From Streptomyces sulfonofaciens (GTDB lineage Bacteria > Actinomycetota > Actinomycetes > Streptomycetales > Streptomycetaceae), in NCBI RefSeq assembly GCF_014656295.1, contig NZ_BNCD01000014.1:1-64000 (forward strand): DNA of 64,000 bases, read 5' to 3'. The notes beneath the pieces are model-generated. The model had not been told where the DNA came from and did not search any database. It saw only the letters and a program-made list of their open reading frames with translations. How positions within the stretch are numbered: the stretch's first letter is position 1; every line of letters begins with the position of its first letter. A program made the translations under genes and the position numbers. Below, one piece after another: positions 1 to 8,448 of the stretch.

Positions 1-30
1 ATCGGCCCCGCCGGGCCCGGCGGGGCCGAT
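1..30. terminator. Perfect inverted repeat, probable terminator
   Basis: Two 15-base arms (1-15 and 16-30) are exact reverse complements made almost only of G and C. The repeat lies 49 bases beyond the stop of the leftward acetyltransferase gene, so it probably ends that transcript. It may also serve a gene left of the window. There is no T-tract, as is usual for Streptomyces terminators. Confidence 0.65.
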
Positions 31-79
31 GGCGGCCGGTGGCGTGACAGCAGTAGCCAAGACCCGTGCATCGGCGGAG

Positions 80-598
80 TCATCGTCCGGTACTCAGGTG
101 CCACCGGATCTCGCCGTCGTGCCATTCGCCGGACGGCGTGAGCCCGGCGGCAGCGGCGACGGCAGCGGAAGCCCGGTGGTCGGGGTGGATGTGGGCGATC
201 ACGGTGTGCACCGGCTGCCGGCCGAGCCAGGCGATGAGTCCTCGGGCCGCTTCGGTGGCGATGCCCCTTCGCTGCCACGGAGTCCCCACCACCCAGGCGA
301 CCTCGGCGGTGGACCCCTGGCCCGCGGGGCCGACCGTCGCCTGGACCGTACCCGTCAGGCACGATGTGTCACGGAGCCGGACCACCCAGTTCAGCCAGGA
401 CACGGCAGGGTCGGGAGAACCCGCGGTCAGGCGCAGGTAGCGCGAGCGCAGGGCCTGCGGGGTGTCCGGCGTACCGCCGATGAAGGTGTGCAGGGCCGGA
501 TCGGACAGCACTGCGGCCATCTCCTCGGCGTGCTCGACGTGCAGCGGCAGCAGGTCCAGCCGCTTGGTTCGAATGGCCTGGGCCGCGAGGACGCTCAC
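80..598 (-). CDS. GNAT-family N-acetyltransferase (RimJ/RimL type)
   Basis: This 172-residue protein has the layout of cytoplasmic GNAT acetyltransferases that move acetyl from acetyl-CoA to an amine. It opens with the RTKRLDLLPL strand typical of RimJ/RimL relatives. The acetyl-CoA pyrophosphate loop QRRGIATEA lies at about residues 109-117, after the WVVGTPWQ strand, and a late block ending HPDHRASAAVAAAAGL matches the usual C-terminal motif. I chose the GTG at 598 because homology begins there and the frame upstream looks non-coding. The small-molecule or protein substrate cannot be told. It stands alone, with a hairpin at 1-30 downstream. Confidence 0.85.
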   Translation of the reverse strand: MSVLAAQAIRTKRLDLLPLHVEHAEEMAAVLSDPALHTFIGGTPDTPQALRSRYLRLTAGSPDPAVSWLNWVVRLRDTSCLTGTVQATVGPAGQGSTAEVAWVVGTPWQRRGIATEAARGLIAWLGRQPVHTVIAHIHPDHRASAAVAAAAGLTPSGEWHDGEIRWHLSTGR

Positions 599-870
599 GC
601 CTCGGCCGCCTCGGGGAGTTCCATGAGCGGACCGCGTGCGAAGCGGGCTGCCGCAGGGACGGCGGGGAGACGGGGTGCGGGCACGGCCCGCCACCGGTGC
701 TGGTCGCGGTAGCCGTCCCCGAGGGCGACCGGTTCCTCGGAGCCGTGGGCGCCCACATCGGCCAACTCGGCCGTACACGCATGTGCTTCGGCCTTCAGCG
801 CGGCGGCCGGCATCCGCCGCGCACCGCCGCGGACGGTCCCGTCCGGCTCATCCAGCAGCGAGCCGCCACT
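595..870 (-). pseudogene. Possible IS256/Mutator transposase N-terminal remnant
   Basis: One reverse frame reads LLDEPDG, then ALKAEAHACTAEL and later GYRDQHRW followed by VPAPRLP. This order resembles the start of IS256-family transposases, where a conserved segment with an AEM-type helix is followed by a NGYR-type motif and a VPKLR or VPRDR block. Neighbouring frames keep parts of the same pattern, as expected after frameshifts. No DDE catalytic region follows; the acetyltransferase gene begins where it would be. The resemblance is weak and by eye only. Confidence 0.35.
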
Positions 871-1328
871 CGGCATGGTGCCGTCCTCGTCGACTACCGC
901 AAGCACGGGCGTGCCCTCCCGACCGACGTCGCGACGTCGGCCTTCCTCGATGACCTCCGGTGACCGGACCCGTTGGGGCCGCACCGATCCCGTCCCCCCG
1001 GTTCTGCCCCGCGGTCGGCACCGGGATGGACCCGCTGCCGACCATCGCCTCGGCCGAATGGAAGGCCGGGCAGCCGCGGCTGGACCTCCTACGAGGACCG
1101 AGCCCGCGACACGCCGCCCACCACCGGCGCCCACCCCCCGAACCCGACCATGCTCGACCTCGTCCGAGGCTATGACCTGCACCTCCACGTCCGTCCGGCA
1201 TCCGGGGAGCCTTCGTGCACTGAACTGATCCAGTGAGCCGTTGCCGAGTGTCCACGACGTCGCGTACACCACGCGAGTGCGGGGTGACATGCGCCCGCAG
1301 CGGCACCCCCAGGCATGCCAGGGCGGCT
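871..1328. other. No recognisable gene
   Basis: About 460 bases between the transposase-like remnant and the next gene. Open frames exist on both strands, but none has a convincing start, composition or family motif. It may hold further decayed sequence from the adjoining remnant. Confidence 0.4.
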
Positions 1329-2084
1329 CTAGGCGAGTCCTCCGTAGGTGACCTCCCCCGCCGGTCCGAGTTCCCGGGTGACCCGCGCGGCGAGTTCCTG
1401 TCCCCGCACGTCGAGTGCGGCCCGACGCGCGTCGTCGTCCGCCTCGTCCCGGTCCGCCAGGTACTGCTCCATACCGGCGTCGAAGTCCTTCGCCCACCGG
1501 TACAGATCGCTCACCAGCCCGTCGGAGAGGTGCAGGAGCGCGGCCGGGTCGTCGGGCGCGAAGTCTTCGAACTCCTCGGACCTGAGCGGATACCACTTGA
1601 ACTCTGCCTTGACCGTTGTGCGGACGGGAGGCGGCGGGCTGCCGTGTTCCTCCAGGCTCCAGTGCAGCCTCCTGCACGTCCAGCAGACGACCTTCGTCGC
1701 GTCGTACGCCTCGTCCCAGTAGTGCACGACCTGCCGCGGGCCGAGGCGCACGGCCAGGGACTGGGCCAGGGCCAGTCCCCGGCGGGCGTGCGCGCGCAGC
1801 TCCGTGCGACGTGCGAACCCGCCCTCGGGCCGGGCCCGGAGCCATGCGTCGAACGCGCCGACGAGGGCGGCCGGAAGACCGAGCGAGGGGTCGTCCGGCG
1901 GCAGTGCCCGGCTGAAGGTGTCCAGGTCGTCGGGCCAACCCGGCGCGGCCGGAAGGAAGAAGCAGGTCGCCTCGCCCAGGGCCCGGACGAGCAGGTGGCG
2001 CGGGCCGTCGGTCTGGCGCATGCGGGGTTCGCTCCTGTTCCGCTCCTGTGAGGAGACCGCTGTCCTTGACGGTGACGGCGACAT
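1329..2084 (-). CDS. Conserved-type hypothetical protein
   Basis: I do not recognise a family for this 251-residue protein. It is acidic and soluble, with no signal peptide or membrane segment. A Trp/Cys-bearing stretch, VVHYWDEAYDATKVVCWTC, carries a CWTC pair near the middle and is followed by HWSLEEHG. The N-terminal part is rich in Leu and Ala helices. Codon use is typical of real genes here. The ATG at 2084 has a GGAGGAAG ribosome site eight bases upstream; an ATG at 2021 also has an AGGAG site, so the first 21 residues are uncertain. It shows no operon link to its neighbours. Confidence 0.75.
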   Translation of the reverse strand: MSPSPSRTAVSSQERNRSEPRMRQTDGPRHLLVRALGEATCFFLPAAPGWPDDLDTFSRALPPDDPSLGLPAALVGAFDAWLRARPEGGFARRTELRAHARRGLALAQSLAVRLGPRQVVHYWDEAYDATKVVCWTCRRLHWSLEEHGSPPPPVRTTVKAEFKWYPLRSEEFEDFAPDDPAALLHLSDGLVSDLYRWAKDFDAGMEQYLADRDEADDDARRAALDVRGQELAARVTRELGPAGEVTYGGLA

Positions 2085-2322
2085 GGTGGGGTCTTCCTCC
2101 GAGCACGGTTCCACGGACCGGCCGCACGGTGCCGGTGCCCTGGTGTCCGGTGGCCTTCCGCTCCGCGGTCCGTCCGGTCAGCCCCCGCAGCCTGTGCGAC
2201 GGCCACCGCCGCGGCCCGCGTCCGTGTCGCCTGCACGGCACACCGCTGCGCGTGGGCCGCATGGCCGTGCGGCGGCGCCGGCGGGTCCGGCCCGCGCCCC
2301 TCCCACCACCGCGGCGTTCCGG

Positions 2323-3393
2323 CTACGGGGCGGGAGCCGCCGCGTCCTCCTCCGGCGCGGTTAGCCCGACGACCCGGCTCGGGTCGGCGGGCGGCGCGGC
2401 GCACGAACCGCGCACCACCAGCCGGGTCGGCAGCATCAGCCGCGCCTCGGTGGGCTCGCGCCCGGCAAGGACGTCCAGCAGCGTCTCCACCGCCCGCTGC
2501 CCCATGAGCTGCAACGGCTGCTCGATGGTGGTGAGGGCCGGCTCGACCATCGTGGCCTCGGGGATGTTGTCGAAGCCGATCACCGACAGGTCGTCCGGCA
2601 CCCGCATACCGAGGGTCAGGGCGGCCTCCATGGTGGCGATCGCCGTCACATCGTTCGCCGCGAAGATCGCCGTGGGCCGCCGGGGCAGGGCCAGGAGGGT
2701 GCGGGCGGCCTCCAGCGACTCGTTGTCCTCGTAGCCGGCGTTGCGCAGCAGGCGGGGGTCGAAGGGTACGCCCGCGTCTTCCAGGGCGCCGCGGTACCCG
2801 GCCTCGCGCTGCCTGCTCGACTCCAGGTCCCGCGGCGGCCGGCCGAGGAACGCGATGCGGCGGTGGCCGAGGCCCAGCAGGTACTCGACGGCGAGCCGGG
2901 CACCGCGGTGGTTGTCCGCCGCCACCGTCCAGCCGCCGTCGCCTCCGCTGTGCGGGTCCACCGCGACCACCGGCGAGCCGATCCCCTCCGTCGAGACGGT
3001 GGGCGTCACCAGCACCGCCCCGTCGATCAGGGTCCCCGACAGCCGTGACAGGTACCGCCGTTCCCATCCGACCCGGCCGCCCGCCTCCGCGCCGGTCGAG
3101 TAGACCACCAGCTCGTACCCCGTGCCCTTGAGCCCGCGCGCCACGCCCTTCAGCAGTTCCGCGCTGTACGGCTCGATGGCCCACACCAGGACGCCGACGA
3201 CATTGGTGCGGTGGTTGCGCAGGCTGCGCGCCACGAGGCTCGACTCGTAGCCCAGCTCCTCGATGGCCTCGCGCACCCGCTGCATCGTGCTCGCGGCCAC
3301 TCCATGGCGGTCGTTGAGCACCTTGGAGACGGTCGCGACCGAGACGCCCGCCTGCGCGGCGACCTCTCTGATGGTCACTCGGTTGCTGGTCAC
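2323..3393 (-). CDS. LacI-family transcriptional regulator of the adjacent sugar operon
   Basis: This 356-residue protein has the two LacI parts: an N-terminal helix-turn-helix (VTIREVAAQAGVSVATVSKVL at about 5-25) with the following hinge helix, and a periplasmic-binding-protein-like effector domain including VIGFDNIPEA near residue 275. I start it at GTG 3393, where homology begins. It is divergent from an ABC sugar importer and glycosidase operon. Overlapping palindromes at 3427-3446 lie only 34 bases before its start, so it probably represses both itself and that operon, and is released by a sugar. The inducer is unknown. Confidence 0.92.
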   Translation of the reverse strand: MTSNRVTIREVAAQAGVSVATVSKVLNDRHGVAASTMQRVREAIEELGYESSLVARSLRNHRTNVVGVLVWAIEPYSAELLKGVARGLKGTGYELVVYSTGAEAGGRVGWERRYLSRLSGTLIDGAVLVTPTVSTEGIGSPVVAVDPHSGGDGGWTVAADNHRGARLAVEYLLGLGHRRIAFLGRPPRDLESSRQREAGYRGALEDAGVPFDPRLLRNAGYEDNESLEAARTLLALPRRPTAIFAANDVTAIATMEAALTLGMRVPDDLSVIGFDNIPEATMVEPALTTIEQPLQLMGQRAVETLLDVLAGREPTEARLMLPTRLVVRGSCAAPPADPSRVVGLTAPEEDAAAPAP

Positions 3394-3426
3394 GGTCCGA
3401 ATTCTACTGGTCTGCCGCGCCGGCAC

Positions 3427-3446
3427 CGATAACGTTATCGATAACG
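3427..3446. promoter_or_regulatory. LacI-type operator: two overlapping 14-bp palindromes
   Basis: CGATAACGTTATCG (3427-3440) and CGTTATCGATAACG (3433-3446) are both perfect palindromes and share eight bases. CG-centred palindromes of this length are typical LacI-family operators. The site lies close to the regulator start and is AT-rich against a GC-rich background, so it may overlap the regulator's own promoter. Binding is inferred. Confidence 0.75.
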
Positions 3447-3819
3447 ATTGACAACGCCGCGCGGCGCTAGCACGATGGCCGGGCACCACGGCGAGGCGCC
3501 TCGTCGTGAGGCGCGTGAGGTGTCCAGCGACACACGAGCGGCGCCGGACAGCAGGCCACCACTTCAGGGGTCGTGGTGGCCTGCGGTGCCGGACACGGAG
3601 CCGGGCCGCGAGCACGAAGCGGCCGACGGAGGGTGTGGAGGAATCCGATCACGGATGTGCCTGCTCGGCGGAGTTCCAGCGAGCCGTCGTCCAGCGCACT
3701 AACATCCGCAGGCGACCCCTGGGCGTGGTCCCGGTAATCGCTAGCAGCACCTGGTGCCGCGCCATCCCCATCCACACCCCTGGACACACCGTCGTGACCA
3801 GGGAAGAGAGGCGGACAGC
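3447..3819. other. Intergenic leader of the sugar importer operon
   Basis: About 370 bases between the operator and the binding-protein start. No credible gene was seen in any frame. The promoter and 5' untranslated region of the importer operon presumably lie here, but I could not pick a clear -10/-35 pair. Confidence 0.45.
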
Positions 3820-5142
3820 ATGACGGCATCGGTCATGTCACGAAGGACCGTGCTCGCGGCAGGACTCGCCGCCCTGTTCGGCGGTGCCATGACGGGCTGC
3901 GGCACCTCGGGCCCCAAGTCCGGCGGGACAGCGGGCGGTGGAGCGTCGGTCTGGATCCTCAGCGGTGTCACGGAGCAGGCCTTCCGCAACTCCTTCACCG
4001 GCTGGAACGACGCACATCCCGACCAGAGGTTCAGCGTCCAGGCATTCGCCAACGACCCTTACAAGCAGAAGGTCCGCACCGCGGTGGGCGCCGGCCAGGC
4101 ACCGACGCTCATCTACGGCTGGGGCGGCGGCGTCCTGGACTCCTACGTGAAGGCCGGAGCGGTGGAGGACCTCAGCGACCTGGTCGCCGATCCTCATGTG
4201 AAGAACCGGTTCATCCCCTCGATCGCGGCCGGCGGGAAGATCGGCGGCAAGACCTATGCGCTGCCGAACAACGGCATCAAGCCGGTGATGGTCTATTACA
4301 ACAAGGACCTGTTCCGGCAGATCGGTGCCGAACCCCCGAAGACCTGGGACGAGTTGATGAGCCAGGTCGCCGATTTCAAGAGGGCCAAGATCGCCCCGTT
4401 CACCGTCAGCGGCCAGGCCAAGTGGCCGCTGCTGCCGTGGCTCTCCTACCTGATGGACCGGATCGGCGGGCCCCGGGTGCTGAACGACATCCTGGCCGGC
4501 AAGCACAAGGCCTGGTCCGACCCCGCCGTGACCGAGGCGAACGAGAAGATCCAGGCACTCGTGGACGCCGGCGGATTCGTCGACGACTTCGCCTCCATCA
4601 CCACCGACAGCGGCGCGGACGTGGCCCTGCTGTACACCGGCAAGGCCGCGATGACGCTGGCCCTGCCGTCCGCCTACCAGACGATCCAGCAGGCCGACCC
4701 GAAGTTCATCGAGAGCGGCAAGCTCGGCTACTTCCCCTTCCCGGCCGTCACGGGCGGCAAGGGAGACGCGGACGACGTCGTCGGCAACCCCTCCAACTAC
4801 TGGTCGATCTCCGCGTCCGCGTCCGACGCCGACAAGGAGGCCGCCCGCGCGTACCTGAAGAACGCCCTGCTGAACAGCCAGTACGTCGGCGATCTCCTCA
4901 AGGAGGGCAATGTGCCCCCGGTGGCCGATCTCGGCCCGAGGATCGCCAAGTCCAGCGACCCCGACTACTTCACCGCGGTCTACCACATGGCCGCGAAGGC
5001 CCCGAACTTCGCCCTCTCCCTGGACCAGGCGCTCGGCCCCAAGGCAGGGGACGCGGTGCTCACCAACCTCCAGCAGATCTTCCTCAAGGAGATCACCCCG
5101 GAGAAGTTCGCGGCCAACATGAACGCCACCCTCTCCGGCTGA
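3820..5142 (+). CDS. ABC sugar importer, solute-binding lipoprotein
   Basis: This 440-residue protein is the extracellular sugar receptor of an ABC importer (CUT1 type, extracellular binding protein family 1). The N-terminus has a Tat-like SRRTVLAAG stretch and a lipobox MTGC at about residues 24-27, so it should be lipid-anchored after cleavage. The body has family features such as the ALPNNGIKPVMVYYNKDLF segment and PKTWDELM. ATG 3820 was chosen because the signal peptide starts there, after a GAAGAGAGG site. Two permease genes follow at once; no ATPase gene is present, so a shared ATPase such as MsiK elsewhere is likely (known for Streptomyces CUT1 systems). Confidence 0.92.
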   Translation: MTASVMSRRTVLAAGLAALFGGAMTGCGTSGPKSGGTAGGGASVWILSGVTEQAFRNSFTGWNDAHPDQRFSVQAFANDPYKQKVRTAVGAGQAPTLIYGWGGGVLDSYVKAGAVEDLSDLVADPHVKNRFIPSIAAGGKIGGKTYALPNNGIKPVMVYYNKDLFRQIGAEPPKTWDELMSQVADFKRAKIAPFTVSGQAKWPLLPWLSYLMDRIGGPRVLNDILAGKHKAWSDPAVTEANEKIQALVDAGGFVDDFASITTDSGADVALLYTGKAAMTLALPSAYQTIQQADPKFIESGKLGYFPFPAVTGGKGDADDVVGNPSNYWSISASASDADKEAARAYLKNALLNSQYVGDLLKEGNVPPVADLGPRIAKSSDPDYFTAVYHMAAKAPNFALSLDQALGPKAGDAVLTNLQQIFLKEITPEKFAANMNATLSG

Positions 5143-5154
5143 AATCGAGTTGAC

Positions 5155-6078
5155 GTGTCGGTCCTTCACCCCCGAACCCCGGCAACCCGCTCTTCGATCA
5201 CCCAAGAGCAACGCCACGGCGCCAACGGGCTGCTGGTCCTCCCGGCGCTGCTGATGTTCGTCGTCTTCGCCCTGGTCCCGCTCGCCGGCGCCGTGGTCCT
5301 CAGCTTCACGCAGTGGGACGGTCTCGGTGACATCGGCTGGGCCGGCCGGCGCAACTGGTCCGACGTGGTGAAGGACCCGGTCACCGGCAACGCCCTGGTA
5401 CTGACCTTCAAGATCATTGTGGTGTCGTGGCTGGTGCAGACCCCGATCAGCCTGCTGCTCGGGGTCTTCACCGCCGGCACCCAGCGCTACCGCGCCGCCC
5501 TCGCCGCGCTCTACTTCGTCCCGCTGCTGCTCTCCTCCGCGGCCGTCGCCATCGCGTTCAAGGCCATCCTCGACCCGCACTTCGGCATCGGCGGGGCGCC
5601 CGGCCTGCACTTCCTCGCACAGAACTGGCTGGGCGATCCCGACCTCGTGCTGTACGTGGTCGTCTTCGTGATCGCCTGGCAGTTCGTGCCCTTCCACACC
5701 CTGCTGTACCAGGCCGCCGTACGGCAGATCCCCGCCTCTCTCTACGAGGCGGCGACCATCGACGGCGCCGGCCGGTTGAAGCAGTTCCGCTACGTCACGC
5801 TGCCCCAGTTGCGCGGCACCCTCATCACCTCCTCCACGCTGATGGTCACCGGCTCGCTGACCTACTTCGACGTGGTCTTCGTCCTGACCGGAGGCGGCCC
5901 GGGCAACAGCACCCGGTTGCTGCCGCTCGACATGTACCTCACCGGATTCGCCGCCAACGACATGGGCAGAGCCAGCGTTCTCGCGGTGATCCTCGTCGTG
6001 ATCGGACTCGGACTGGCGTTCGCCCTGACCAGGTTCACGGGCTTCAGCCGGATGCGCAGCGAACAGGAAGGGCTCTGA
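5155..6078 (+). CDS. ABC sugar importer permease (MalF/UgpA type)
   Basis: A 307-residue membrane protein with six predicted transmembrane segments, beginning with GLLVLPALLMFVVFALVPLAG at about residues 24-44. The permease-ATPase contact loop (EAA loop) is seen as YEAATIDGAGRLKQFRYVTLP near residue 195. It forms half of the channel for the sugar delivered by the upstream lipoprotein. The start is GTG 5155, only 12 bases after the binding-protein stop. Its stop overlaps the next start (ATGA), so the two permeases are translationally coupled. Confidence 0.92.
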   Translation: MSVLHPRTPATRSSITQEQRHGANGLLVLPALLMFVVFALVPLAGAVVLSFTQWDGLGDIGWAGRRNWSDVVKDPVTGNALVLTFKIIVVSWLVQTPISLLLGVFTAGTQRYRAALAALYFVPLLLSSAAVAIAFKAILDPHFGIGGAPGLHFLAQNWLGDPDLVLYVVVFVIAWQFVPFHTLLYQAAVRQIPASLYEAATIDGAGRLKQFRYVTLPQLRGTLITSSTLMVTGSLTYFDVVFVLTGGGPGNSTRLLPLDMYLTGFAANDMGRASVLAVILVVIGLGLAFALTRFTGFSRMRSEQEGL

Positions 6079-6974
6079 TGGCCACCACGACCACCCCCGC
6101 CGCAGGGCCCCGCACCCGGCCCGCCGCCCCGCTGGGCCCCGCGCGGCCGCGCACCGTGCGCAGTCGTCCCAACGTGCCCGCAGCGGTGGCCGGCCTCGTC
6201 TGGCTGGCCGTCATCATCCTGCCGATCTACTACGTGGTGATCACCAGCCTGCGCGGCCAGGCCGGCTTCTTCTCCGGCAACCCGCTCGCCCCGACCCGCA
6301 ACCTCACCCTCGACAACTACGCGAAGGTGCTGGACAGCGGCTTTTGGACCTACTTCCTCAACAGCGTGGTCGTCACCGCCGCCTCGGTGGCGGTGACCGT
6401 CGCCCTGTCCCTGATGGCCGCCTACGCCGTGGTGCGCGGCCGGGGCCGGCTCGTGCGCTCCGCCTTCTCCGTCTTCCTGCTGGGCCTGGCCATCCCCGTG
6501 CACGCCACGATCATCCCGCTCTACTACATGATCACCCGCGTCCACCTCTACGACAGCCTGCTCGCGCTGATCCTGCCCTCGATCGGATTCGCCGTGCCGG
6601 TCACCGTCCTGATCCTCGCCAACTTCATCAGGGACATCCCCCGGGAGCTCTTCGAGTCCATGCGCCTGGACGGCGGCAGCGACGGCCGGATCCTGTGGCA
6701 CCTCGTCGTCCCGCTGGCCCGGCCCGCCCTCGTCACCGTCGGCATCTACGACGCCCTGCACGTCTGGAACGGCTTCCTGTTCCCGCTGATCCTGACCCAG
6801 AGTCCCGACAAGCGGGTGCTGCCGATGGCACTGTGGACGTTCCAGGGCGAGTACACCGTCGACGTGCCCGCCGTGCTGGCCGCCGTGGTCCTGTCCACTC
6901 TGCCGATGCTCGCCGCCTACCTGGTCGGGCGCCGCTACCTCATCCGCGGTCTCACCGCCGGATTCAGCCGGTGA
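6078..6974 (+). CDS. ABC sugar importer permease (MalG/UgpE type)
   Basis: A 298-residue inner-membrane protein with six predicted membrane segments, the first about VAGLVWLAVIILPIYYVVI. The EAA loop is ELFESMRLDGGSDGRILWHLV, followed by PLARPALVTVG, as in MalG-type permeases. The ATG at 6078 overlaps the TGA of the first permease. The N-terminal 35 residues are Pro/Ala/Thr-rich and probably cytoplasmic. Downstream, after 88 bases, lies the GH5 gene, so uptake and hydrolysis are likely one operon. Confidence 0.92.
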   Translation: MATTTTPAAGPRTRPAAPLGPARPRTVRSRPNVPAAVAGLVWLAVIILPIYYVVITSLRGQAGFFSGNPLAPTRNLTLDNYAKVLDSGFWTYFLNSVVVTAASVAVTVALSLMAAYAVVRGRGRLVRSAFSVFLLGLAIPVHATIIPLYYMITRVHLYDSLLALILPSIGFAVPVTVLILANFIRDIPRELFESMRLDGGSDGRILWHLVVPLARPALVTVGIYDALHVWNGFLFPLILTQSPDKRVLPMALWTFQGEYTVDVPAVLAAVVLSTLPMLAAYLVGRRYLIRGLTAGFSR

Positions 6975-7062
6975 CCACACGGCGCCACCGCCCCTGGGGG
7001 CCCGGGCACCGGCCACCGGATCTCTTCGCGGCACCGTGCCGCAGCACGCAAGGAGTACGTCC

Positions 7063-8448
7063 ATGAACGACCCGTCCGTGATGCTCCAGGTCCAGGACGA
7101 CCACCTCGCCACCGCCACGGGTGAGCCGGTGCGCCTGCGCGGCGTCGGGCTCGGCGGCTGGATGAACATGGAGAACTTCATCACCGGCTACCCGTCCACC
7201 GAGGAACTCCAGCGGGCAGCCCTGCGGCGCGTCGTGGGTGACGAGGCGTACGACGCCTTCTTCGACCGATTCCTCGAGGTGTTCTTCACGGACGCCGACG
7301 CCCGGCTGCTCTCCGGGATGGGCATGAACTGCGTCCGCGTGCCCTTCAACTACCGGCACTTCGAGGACGACGACCGCCCCATGGAGCTCAAACCCGAGGG
7401 CTTCGCGCTGCTGGACCGGGTGGTCGAAAGCTGCGCACGGCACGGCCTGTACACCGTGCTCGACCTGCACGCCGCACCCGGCTACCACAACCAGCGCTGG
7501 CACAGCGACAACCCGACGCACCGCTCGTTCTTCTGGACCCACCGCCACTTCCAGGACCGGGTGGTGCACCTGTGGGAGGCGCTGGCCGAGCACTACCGCG
7601 ACAATCCCTGGGTGGCCGGTTACAACCCGCTCAACGAACCCGCGGACTCCGACGGCGAGACCATCGGCCCGTTCTACGAGCGGCTGCACAAGGCGATCCG
7701 GGCCGTCGATCCACACCACGTCATCTTCCTGGACGGCAACCGGCACGCCACCGAGTTCGACCTCTTCCGCGATCCCTGGCCGAACACCGTCTACACCGTC
7801 CACGACTACGCCCTCGCAGGCTTCGCCGACAGCGGCGACTACCCGGGCGTCTCCCGAGGCCAGTACGTCGACCGGGCCTTCCTGGAGGACCGCTTCCTGA
7901 CCAGGTCCGCCTATATGCGCACCACCCGCACCCCCATCTGGGTGGGCGAGTTCGGTCCCGTCTACAGCGGCGACCCCGCGCGTGACGCCGCCCGCTACCG
8001 GGTGCTCGCCGACCAGCTCGCCCTCTACGACGAGCACGACGCGGGCTGGAGCCTGTGGACGTACAAGGACATCGGTCTGCAGGGCGTCGCGCACCTGCCG
8101 CCCGAGTCCCCCTACCTGCGCAGGATCGCCCCCGTCCTGGAGAAGAAGGCACGGCTCGGCGTGGACGTGTGGGGTGGTGTGGACTCCGGTGTGCGGCACA
8201 TCCTCGACCCGCTGGAGAAGACCGTCGCCGAGGAGTTCCCCTCCTTCGACCCGTTGCCGTTCGGCCAGCAGCAGTGGATCCACGTCCTGGTGCGGCACAT
8301 CCTGCTCGCCGAGCCCATGGTCGACGACTTCGCACGCTGCTTCGCCGGGCTCGACGCCGAGCGCATGCGGGCGCTGGCCGACTGCTTCGCGCTGGAGCGG
8401 TGCACCGTGCGCACCCCGCTCGTCGACGTGCTGCGGGAGCACCTGTGA
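7063..8448 (+). CDS. Intracellular GH5-type glycoside hydrolase
   Basis: This 461-residue protein matches clan A, family 5 retaining glycosidases. It has the GVGLGGWMNMEN opening, the HAAPG and HDY strands, the acid/base Glu in YNPLNEP (E192) and the nucleophile Glu in WVGEFGPV (E296). The last 120 residues form an extra helical region. There is no signal peptide, so it should act in the cytoplasm on an imported oligosaccharide, consistent with its place behind the importer. ATG 7063 has an AAGGAG site at good spacing. GH5 covers beta-glucans, mannans and others; the substrate cannot be fixed. The next gene overlaps its stop (GTGA). Confidence 0.85.
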   Translation: MNDPSVMLQVQDDHLATATGEPVRLRGVGLGGWMNMENFITGYPSTEELQRAALRRVVGDEAYDAFFDRFLEVFFTDADARLLSGMGMNCVRVPFNYRHFEDDDRPMELKPEGFALLDRVVESCARHGLYTVLDLHAAPGYHNQRWHSDNPTHRSFFWTHRHFQDRVVHLWEALAEHYRDNPWVAGYNPLNEPADSDGETIGPFYERLHKAIRAVDPHHVIFLDGNRHATEFDLFRDPWPNTVYTVHDYALAGFADSGDYPGVSRGQYVDRAFLEDRFLTRSAYMRTTRTPIWVGEFGPVYSGDPARDAARYRVLADQLALYDEHDAGWSLWTYKDIGLQGVAHLPPESPYLRRIAPVLEKKARLGVDVWGGVDSGVRHILDPLEKTVAEEFPSFDPLPFGQQQWIHVLVRHILLAEPMVDDFARCFAGLDAERMRALADCFALERCTVRTPLVDVLREHL

